NCBI GenBank assembly: GCA_002448555.1 | Contig: DJYV01000113.1 | Location: 11,543 to 45,693 of the forward strand | Source of the DNA: Flavobacteriales bacterium UBA6969 | GTDB lineage: Bacteria; Bacteroidota; Bacteroidia; Flavobacteriales_D; Sanyastnellaceae | DNA length: 34,151 nucleotides | Direction of reading: 5' to 3' | In this document: positions 23,792 to 30,007 of the stretch, one piece after another | Layout of the letters: the number at the start of each line of letters is the position of its first letter | How positions within the stretch are numbered: the stretch's first letter is position 1 | Translations under genes and position numbers: made by a program | The notes under the pieces: model-generated | Seen by the model: the letters and a program-made list of their open reading frames with translations, nothing else | Told to the model about the DNA's origin: nothing | Databases searched by the model: none

Positions 23792-25609
23792 TTAGCGATT
23801 GCGCTCGAACAGGCGCTTGATTTCAGGGTCAAATTCCACGCGGTTGTTCGAACGGTCCACGTCGGCCATTTGGCGCGCCGCATCGAGTTCGACGGAGGCG
23901 ATTCCGCTTTCGGTTGGCACGTCGAATGAATACGTAGGGTGTGTCCATGGCCAATCCGGCAACAACGCCTCACCTTCTGCCAAGGGGCGGTGGCCGCGCA
24001 TCATCACCAAAGGGGCCACGTACGTCGTGGCGCTGCCGTCGGTATACGTCACGGTGATATTTTGTGGCATCGGCATGGCGCCAATGCGCGAGCATTCGAT
24101 GATCGTCGTCTCTTCGCCCTCGGCCACGCGGTCGATGGCGTAATCGATTTGGTGCGTCGTGTGGATGAAGTACTGGAAGTACCAATCCAAATCAAACCCG
24201 CACACCTTTTCCATGCTGCGCTTGAAATCGTTCGGCCCGGGGTGCTTGAATTTCCAATCGCGGAAATACGCCTTCAACCCTTCATCGCGGAGTTCAGGTC
24301 CCATAACGGCGGCCAATTGCGCCAGCAGGGTTTCGCCTTTGGAATACGCTCCCACGCCGTAGGCACGGTTGGTTTGGTAGTGGTCGGCGTGGGTAATCAA
24401 CGGCTCTTCGTTGCCGCTGAGTGCTTGGCTGATGTAACTCGAAAACGAACCTTGATGCGGTGGATCGTCGCTGCCCGGACCTACGAAGAGGTGGCGCATG
24501 CACAATTCGGTAGCGTAGCTGGTCATGCCTTCGTCCATGTACTCGTACAGGCTCTCGTTGGTGGCCAGCACCGCTTGGAACCACGAGTGGGCCATTTCGT
24601 GGACGGTCACCCCAACGAGGCTGCGGAGGCTGCGTTGCCCTGTGATGAGCGTGGCCATCGGGTACTCCATGCCGCCGTCGCCGGCCTGGATGACCGAGTA
24701 TTGCGGGTAGGGGTAGGGACCAATGAGGTCGCTGAGAAAGGCCATGGCCTTGGCCGTGTATTCCGGTAGGGCGGCCCAGTTCTCATCGTACTCGGCGTTG
24801 GGCTGGTTGTAGAAGTTCAACGTCACATCGCCAGCCATAGCGGTGATGTGGACGTAATCGGGGTCGGCTGCCCAGGCGAAATCAATCACGTCCTCCGCTG
24901 TGAAACGCCACGTGCCGGTGGCTCGGGCATCTTCAAGGCTTCTGTTGAGTTCGCCAGTACCGCCGACTTCATAGCGGGCAGGGAGCTGGATGGTCACGTC
25001 ATAGTCACCCCAGATGCCGTGGTATTCCCGGCCGATGTACGGCTCGGTGTGCCAACCGTCGTGGTCGTATTCGCAGAGCTTCGGGTACCATTGGGTCATC
25101 GAGTATTCGACGCCTTCATTGTTCATCCAACCACTTCGGCGAATCTGGCGCGGCACCTGCGCCGTCCATTCCATTTCAAACGTGGCTTTTTTGCCGGCGT
25201 TGATGGCGCTGTTGAGGGTGACATCGAGCAGGGTGCCATCGTGCTCAAAGGCCACCGGCTTCCCGTTGACACGGAGCGAAGCCACTTCAATCCATCCCCA
25301 TTCATCTTCAGGCAGTTCAAAAATGCGCGAACCCACCCGGCGGTCCGGATCATTGATGGTGCGCGAACGCACGTCCATCATGCTGCCGGGCTGAAACGCG
25401 TTGAAAAACAGGTGGAAGTACGCTTTGTCAAGCGATTCCGGGCTGTTGTTGCGGAGCACCACTTTCATGGAGCCACTGTATTGGTGGGCAGCAGTGTCCA
25501 CGGTGATGTCCATCGTGTAATCTACCGCTTGCTGCCATCCCGGGTATTGGGCAGCGCCAGTTGCGCAGGTGAAAATCAACAAAGAAAGAGTCAGGAGAAT
25601 TCGGTTCAT
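23792..25609 (-). CDS. Secreted M1 family metallopeptidase
   Basis: The 605-residue product starts at the ATG at 25609, which gives a clear signal peptide (1-20, cut before QYPGW). The longer frame from 25648 would place 13 basic residues ahead of it and includes the likely promoter TATTTTCG at 25629-25636, so I rejected it. The gluzincin features are GGMEYPM (312-318) and HEMAHSW (337-343), with the third zinc ligand Glu360 in YMDEGMTSY. This subgroup of M1 peptidases is common in Bacteroidota and lacks the LTA4-hydrolase C-terminal domain of its neighbour; no T9SS tail is visible. It should act on peptides in the periplasm or outside the cell. It is followed by bioY after 9 bases. Confidence 0.93.
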   Translation of the reverse strand: MNRILLTLSLLIFTCATGAAQYPGWQQAVDYTMDITVDTAAHQYSGSMKVVLRNNSPESLDKAYFHLFFNAFQPGSMMDVRSRTINDPDRRVGSRIFELPEDEWGWIEVASLRVNGKPVAFEHDGTLLDVTLNSAINAGKKATFEMEWTAQVPRQIRRSGWMNNEGVEYSMTQWYPKLCEYDHDGWHTEPYIGREYHGIWGDYDVTIQLPARYEVGGTGELNRSLEDARATGTWRFTAEDVIDFAWAADPDYVHITAMAGDVTLNFYNQPNAEYDENWAALPEYTAKAMAFLSDLIGPYPYPQYSVIQAGDGGMEYPMATLITGQRSLRSLVGVTVHEMAHSWFQAVLATNESLYEYMDEGMTSYATELCMRHLFVGPGSDDPPHQGSFSSYISQALSGNEEPLITHADHYQTNRAYGVGAYSKGETLLAQLAAVMGPELRDEGLKAYFRDWKFKHPGPNDFKRSMEKVCGFDLDWYFQYFIHTTHQIDYAIDRVAEGEETTIIECSRIGAMPMPQNITVTYTDGSATTYVAPLVMMRGHRPLAEGEALLPDWPWTHPTYSFDVPTESGIASVELDAARQMADVDRSNNRVEFDPEIKRLFERNR

Positions 25610-25651
25610 GGTTTCAAGTCGCTTTCCGCGAAAATACGGAACCCTCAACGT

Positions 25652-27205
25652 TCACCGTGTTTCGCACTCGACGGCCGGGTCGATGCGGTAAATCAGTATG
25701 CGCTCAAAGTTGTTGTGTGGGTTAAGAGCAGCGAGCAAGCGGTCCCATCGGCTGGGTGGAACTTGCTCTACGTATTCCATCGAAGGGTAGATGCTCTTGT
25801 ATTGCTCCACCGCCTCTCCGAGTAGTCGGTCGCCGGAGAAGACAATGTAATTGGGAAAGGTGTAACGCGGGCTGTTGCACATGACCTGCCGGTGGTTGGC
25901 CGCATCGGTGCTGAGGTCGCTCGTCCAGTATTTGTTCCACGAACCGCTGTAAAACTGCGGAGGCAAGGCGCCTCCTTCAGCATGTACGATGAGGAAATTC
26001 TCAAGGTCGCCGCGATTATAAAGCGCAGTCATCGCGTCCACCCGGGACTTTTTGGGCTGAACGAAGCACAACCCGATTCCTGCTCCAAGGCTTAACACCA
26101 AACCAGCGACGACCAAGCCGCGATGCAGCCGCGTTCGACGTTGCCAAAACCCCGAGCTCCCGATGAAGGCATGCCAACCGATGCTCCCTGCGGTGATGAT
26201 GAATGGAACGGCAGGAAGAATGAAGCGTTCTTGTTTGTTGGGAAAGGCGCTGTGGAAAATGAAGAAGGCCAAAGGCGGTATAACCAGCAGCGCGTGGTGT
26301 TTGACTTCTCGTGCCGTTCCATAAACCCACGCCAGCGAAAAGGGCGGGATCAGCAGCCCCAAAACCACCCAGACATACTGGTGCCAAAAACCCTGCGGAT
26401 AGGAGCCGGCGTGTGTCGAGTTGTATTCGATGTAAGCCCGCAACTGCGCGAACGGCTCGCCCCAAATCAAGACGTCTTGGAGTTGGCCGAGGGCAAACGT
26501 CACCACCGCAGAACAGCCCATGATGGCGCTGTTGAGAACGGCCTGTTGCCATTTGCGTTCATGCACCAGCAAAGCAACCACCCAGCCCAATCCGAATACA
26601 CCGCATTGGTAGCGCAGGGCAGTTGCGATTCCGATTCCGATTCCCGCCAGTGCCCAGGTCTGCCACGTTCTCCGTTCGGAGCGTAAAACCACCCATGTGG
26701 CCCACAACAACGGGGGAATGCAGACCATTTCGACCAGTTGCCGAACGCCGAGCATGGGAAGAAAGCCAAAGGTAGCCAGTGCCCATCCGGTCCAGCGAGC
26801 TGGTCGTTCACCTCCCAGTTTTTCAGCTATGCGGAACCCCAGCGCCACTATGAGTAGGCTGAACAATCCATGAAGCAATCGCAGGAGAAGCATTTGCTGC
26901 GCTGGATGCACAAAGCCAACTGCATTGCAGACCCTGAAGTATCCGCTCACGATGCCGGCGTAAGCGAGGTTGGCTTGGTGTGGAGTTGGGTTTTCGATGC
27001 CGTTGGCACGCTGTGACCAAGGCATCCAGTTGTTGTAATCCTCACCCACCGCCCAGGAGGCGCCCGTTTCCACGACGAGGAAATGGTCGTCGTGCATGAG
27101 GTAGCCCGGTGAGTTGAAGGCAGCAAGGATTCGCAGGGCCAATCCGACGAGCAGAATCAGGCGCAGCGGATGCTTTCCGAGTATGTCCGCACGGGTTGCA
27201 CCCAT
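25652..27205 (-). CDS. Polytopic GT-C type glycosyltransferase (GT39/GT22-like)
   Basis: The 517-residue protein has about ten to twelve membrane helices. Directly after the first helix comes a periplasmic loop with the acidic pair in GYLMHDDHFLVVE, the metal/donor-binding motif typical of GT-C mannosyltransferases that use polyprenyl-phosphate sugars. The soluble C-terminal part (about 400-517) contains SGSWNKYWTSDL and RYTFPNYIVFSGDRLL. Such enzymes add sugars to lipids or proteins on the periplasmic side. The exact family (GT39, GT22/Alg9-like or GT83) and the acceptor are not clear. The gene starts 3 bases after the ribH stop, so it depends on the upstream promoter unless one lies within ribH. 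Confidence 0.8.
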   Translation of the reverse strand: MGATRADILGKHPLRLILLVGLALRILAAFNSPGYLMHDDHFLVVETGASWAVGEDYNNWMPWSQRANGIENPTPHQANLAYAGIVSGYFRVCNAVGFVHPAQQMLLLRLLHGLFSLLIVALGFRIAEKLGGERPARWTGWALATFGFLPMLGVRQLVEMVCIPPLLWATWVVLRSERRTWQTWALAGIGIGIATALRYQCGVFGLGWVVALLVHERKWQQAVLNSAIMGCSAVVTFALGQLQDVLIWGEPFAQLRAYIEYNSTHAGSYPQGFWHQYVWVVLGLLIPPFSLAWVYGTAREVKHHALLVIPPLAFFIFHSAFPNKQERFILPAVPFIITAGSIGWHAFIGSSGFWQRRTRLHRGLVVAGLVLSLGAGIGLCFVQPKKSRVDAMTALYNRGDLENFLIVHAEGGALPPQFYSGSWNKYWTSDLSTDAANHRQVMCNSPRYTFPNYIVFSGDRLLGEAVEQYKSIYPSMEYVEQVPPSRWDRLLAALNPHNNFERILIYRIDPAVECETR

Positions 27206-27208
27206 GGG

Positions 27209-27709
27209 TTAGCCGCCGTAAAGGGTGGATTTGAGGTCGAGCATCTGCAAGCAGGCCACGGCTGCTTCTACGCCTTTATTGCCGTGTTCACCGCCCGATC
27301 GTGCGCGGGACTGCTCAATGGTATCGTCGGTGAGGACGCAAAAAATGGTGGGGTTGCCGGTGTCGAGGCCTACCCGAAGGATGCCTTCGCTCGCCGCTTT
27401 CTAGACGTAGTCAAAATGGGCCGTTTCGCCGCGGATAACGGTGCCAATGGCGATCACCGCATCGCAAGGTTGGTCGGTTTCCATGAGCCACTGGGCGCCA
27501 AGGGGGAGCTCAAAAGCTCCGGGCACTTCGTGGACGGGCGTGTTGTCGGCCGCGACGCCTGCAGCGCGCAGTACTTCGAGGGCTCCATCGCGCAGGGCAT
27601 GGGTGATCTCGGCGTTCCACGCGGAAACAACAATGCCCACTCGATAGCGGGCACCGTTGGGCAGCTGAGCTGCGTCGTACAAACTTAAATTCTTACCGGC
27701 AGTAGCCAT
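27209..27709 (-). pseudogene. ribH: 6,7-dimethyl-8-ribityllumazine synthase, interrupted by an in-frame TAG
   Basis: The reading frame from the ATG at 27709 gives a typical lumazine synthase: RVGIVVSAWNAEITHAL, the EVPGAFELPLGAQWL substrate loop, and AIGTVIRGETAHFDYV with catalytic His98. Codon 103 is then TAG (27401-27403). The same frame continues uninterrupted after the TAG for 63 residues with the conserved second half: EGILRVGLDTGNPTIFCVLT, then SGGEHGNKGVEAA. It ends in TAA at 27209-27211, giving 166 codons, the normal length. The stop falls where most relatives have cysteine, serine or another small residue. The enzyme makes the direct riboflavin precursor, and truncation at 102 residues would remove the phosphate-binding arginine region. 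It may be a real lesion, an assembly or base-calling error, or a read-through codon. The gene lies between the TPR gene (5 bases upstream) and the glycosyltransferase gene (3 bases downstream). Confidence 0.9.
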
Positions 27710-27714
27710 GGGCG

Positions 27715-28407
27715 TTACCCTTCGGCCAATGAGGCTGCGAGTGCTTCAGAGGCGTTTTTCTGTTGGCTGGTGGGGTAGTCTTCCACGATGCGGTCGAGGC
27801 GCTTCTTGGCTTGGGCGTTGTTTCCCAACTCGATTTCAACGAGGGCACCTTTGTACAAGAACATGGGGGCCAACACGTCCTCAGCCATGCTGGAAGACGC
27901 CAATGAGATGGCTTCGTTGAAGGCTGCTTGGGCAGCATCATAATCGGCCAATTCCACGCAGCAGTCACCGATGTTGCCGGCCGCGAGGACCTGAACCACG
28001 TCGTCGCCGACGTTCACTTCTTCGAATGCGGCGATGGCGCCTTCGAAATCACCCGCATCGCGGTAGTAGATGCCCATGCGGTACGCCGCACGCTGTCCTA
28101 CAGCGGTGCCTTCGTGATCCGCCATGACTTCTTCAAGGCCTGCTGCATAGCCATCACCGAGGGCGGCGAGACTCATGGAGTCCATCTCGAAGTAGTTCTC
28201 AGCGCGCCATGCGTCCACTTCAGCAGAGGCTTCTGCGGGGCCAACAACGAACGATTGGTAACCGATGACGGCCAAAATCAACACCGCCAATCCACCGACG
28301 CCGTAAGTCAAGGTGCTGCGATTCTCATCTACGAAACGCTCGGTTTTCGTGTACACTTCCCCTACGTCGAGCAGGGTATCGTCTTCGGGCTTGGTCTTCT
28401 TCGCCAT
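27715..28407 (-). CDS. Membrane-anchored tetratricopeptide repeat protein
   Basis: From the ATG at 28407 the protein is 230 residues; an earlier in-frame start at 28440 is less likely because it lies too close to the -7 box at 28448-28455. A charged N-terminal segment (KTKPEDDTLLDVGEVYTKTE) is followed by one membrane helix (about 34-55). The rest is a helical solenoid of TPR-like repeats, including AYRMGIYYRDAGDFEGAIAAFEE and CVELADYDAAQAAFNEAI, facing the periplasm. The layout resembles YfgM/TPR_21 proteins that associate with SecYEG and periplasmic chaperones, but that function is an inference. Its position between divergent recF and ribH is common in Bacteroidota. Its stop is 5 bases before the ribH start. 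Confidence 0.85.
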   Translation of the reverse strand: MAKKTKPEDDTLLDVGEVYTKTERFVDENRSTLTYGVGGLAVLILAVIGYQSFVVGPAEASAEVDAWRAENYFEMDSMSLAALGDGYAAGLEEVMADHEGTAVGQRAAYRMGIYYRDAGDFEGAIAAFEEVNVGDDVVQVLAAGNIGDCCVELADYDAAQAAFNEAISLASSSMAEDVLAPMFLYKGALVEIELGNNAQAKKRLDRIVEDYPTSQQKNASEALAASLAEG

Positions 28408-28447
28408 AGGATTGTCGTTCTCTGTAAATTTTACGTCCAAGGACGGG

Positions 28448-28455
28448 CAAAAATA
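28448..28455 (-). promoter_or_regulatory. -7 element TATTTTTG for the TPR-ribH operon
   Basis: An exact TAnnTTTG match in the 62-base region between the divergent TPR and recF genes. Transcription from it would leave a leader of roughly 35 bases. The opposite strand has TAAATTTT near 28420, a weaker candidate for recF. Confidence 0.45.
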
Positions 28456-28469
28456 GTGAAATTCGCATC

Positions 28470-29624
28470 ATGGTTCTCGAACATCTTCACTTGCTGCATT
28501 TCAAAAACCACGAAGGTTCGGATTTGACCTTCGGCGCAGAGGTGAATTGCTTGCTCGGGGACAACGGCAGTGGGAAGACCAACGTGCTCGATGCGGTGCA
28601 CTATTTGTGCCACACGAAGAGCTATTTCAACCCCATTGACGGCCAGAACATCGCGCACGGCGAGCAACACATGCTCATTCAGGGCACCTTTGCCCGGCAC
28701 GACCAACAAGAAAAGGTCAGCTGCGCGGTGGAGCGCGGTGTAAAGAAGGTGTTTCGCCGGAACGAAAAGGCGTACGACCGCTTGGCGGATCACGTGGGCC
28801 GTTTCCCAGCGGTGATGATTGCCCCGGCCGATGCGGTCTTGATCCAAGAGGGCAGCGAAACGCGCCGCCGCTGGATTGACTCGGTCATCTCGCAGTTTGA
28901 TCGGGAATACCTGGGCCAGCTCATGGCGTACAACAAGGCGCTGAATCAGCGCAACACACTACTGCGTTACTTTGCCGAAAACCGACGCTGGGACGGCGAG
29001 GCCCTCGAACCTTGGGATGCCCAACTCGTTCCGTTAGCTGTTGCAATCCGGGCCAAGCGAGCGGAATTCGTTGAGCGTTTCGTGCCCGGTTTCCTCGAGA
29101 CCTACCGTGAAATCACCAACGGCGCTGAAACGGTCAGCGTGCGCTACTTGACCGAAGTCGCCGCGACGGAAGAGGCGGTGCACCAGCAATGGAACGAAGC
29201 GCAAAACGATGACCGCCGCCTCCGCCGCACGTCACGCGGCATTCACAAGGATGATTTGGCGTTCGATCTGGGTGAGCATCCCATCAAAAAGTTCGGCTCA
29301 CAGGGCCAGCAGAAGTCGTTCCTCATCGCCTTGCGCCTTTCGCAGTTGGCGTACATCGAACAGGCGACGGGCGTCAAGCCCATCCTGTTGCTGGACGACA
29401 TTTTCGACAAGATTGACGACAAGCGGGTGCAGGCGCTCATGCGCTGGGTCACGGCAGGCGAGTTTGGCCAGGTGTTCATCACCGACACCGATCTCGGCCG
29501 CATCCCGGGCATGTTCCGCGAGACTGGTGCCGATGTGCGCGTTTATGAAGTCAAATCTGGAACCGTGCGCGCGGCGGACGATGAGGCAGTAAATCCATTA
29601 CCTTCGGAGCATGGAGCGCAATGA
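28470..29624 (+). CDS. recF: DNA replication and repair protein RecF
   Basis: The 384-residue SMC-like ATPase has Walker A GDNGSGKT (30-37) within HLLHFKNHEGSDL...CLLGDNGSGK. The central region contains PADAVLIQEGSETRRRWID, typical of RecF. The signature region SQGQQKSFLIALRLSQL precedes Walker B PILLLDDIFDKID (about 304-316). RecF loads RecA on gapped DNA together with RecO and RecR at stalled forks. The gene overlaps the following DUF721 gene by 14 bases. In many bacteria recF sits near dnaA/dnaN; here its partner is the DUF721/DciA-like gene, and the TPR gene is divergent. Confidence 0.97.
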   Translation: MVLEHLHLLHFKNHEGSDLTFGAEVNCLLGDNGSGKTNVLDAVHYLCHTKSYFNPIDGQNIAHGEQHMLIQGTFARHDQQEKVSCAVERGVKKVFRRNEKAYDRLADHVGRFPAVMIAPADAVLIQEGSETRRRWIDSVISQFDREYLGQLMAYNKALNQRNTLLRYFAENRRWDGEALEPWDAQLVPLAVAIRAKRAEFVERFVPGFLETYREITNGAETVSVRYLTEVAATEEAVHQQWNEAQNDDRRLRRTSRGIHKDDLAFDLGEHPIKKFGSQGQQKSFLIALRLSQLAYIEQATGVKPILLLDDIFDKIDDKRVQALMRWVTAGEFGQVFITDTDLGRIPGMFRETGADVRVYEVKSGTVRAADDEAVNPLPSEHGAQ

Positions 29625-29904
29625 TGCCAAACCGCTGAAGGCGGCCATTCAACAGTTCATTCGGGCCCACCGCATGCAGGGCAAGTTGGATGAAGTGGAT
29701 GTGGTCAAAGCGTGGGGCGTGGTGTTTGGTGTGTTTGTGGAGAAGCAAACCCGTTCACTGCGGTTGCAGTTGGATGGCAAGTTGTGGGTCAAACTAAACA
29801 GCGGTCCGCTCAAAGAGGAGCTCATGATGGCCAAAGGGAAGATTGTTGACCTCCTGAACGAGGAATTGGGCCGTCCGCTCATCAAGGAAATCGTCATTCA
29901 GTAA
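29611..29904 (+). CDS. DUF721/DciA-like protein
   Basis: The 97-residue protein matches the DUF721 pattern. An N-terminal amphipathic stretch (PLKAAIQQFIRAHRMQGKLD) leads into VVKAWGVVFGVFVEKQTRSL, followed by a compact KH-like fold ending LLNEELGRPLIKEIVIQ. In bacteria without DnaC or DnaI, DUF721 proteins (DciA) help load the replicative helicase DnaB. This short form consists of little more than the core domain. The start lies inside recF (14-base overlap), so the two are coupled. Family assignment is good; the helicase-loader function is inferred from the family. Confidence 0.87.
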   Translation: MERNDAKPLKAAIQQFIRAHRMQGKLDEVDVVKAWGVVFGVFVEKQTRSLRLQLDGKLWVKLNSGPLKEELMMAKGKIVDLLNEELGRPLIKEIVIQ

Positions 29905-29943
29905 ACACCGCTGTACGAAGGAGTTGGACCCGCCGATGGACGA

Positions 29944-29963
29944 GCGGTGACAAAAATCACCGC
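29944..29963 (+). terminator. Inverted repeat, possible terminator after the DUF721 gene
   Basis: GCGGTGA and TCACCGC form a perfect 7-base stem around a CAAAAA loop, 39 bases after the DUF721 stop and 44 bases before the cytochrome gene. The bases after it (GTTTTGC) are only moderately T-rich. It could end the recF unit or be an operator for the cytochrome gene; I cannot tell which. Confidence 0.4.
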
Positions 29964-30007
29964 GTTTTGCAACGAAATCGGTATTTTGGCTGTTACACCT
30001 GCACAAC

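Noticed and set aside
24848..25825. Plus-strand open frame of 325 codons
   Set aside because: It lies opposite the M1 peptidase and the end of the glycosyltransferase gene, which have full family motifs; the antisense product shows no domain or signal.
27401..27403. UAG reassigned to an amino acid throughout the genome
   Set aside because: The sirtuin gene ends with TAG exactly at its expected length; reading through it would only translate the antisense of accC. A local event remains possible.
27170..27688. Long plus-strand open frame (172 codons) opposite ribH
   Set aside because: It is antisense to a clear lumazine synthase frame, has no recognisable motif, and owes its length to codon bias on the other strand.
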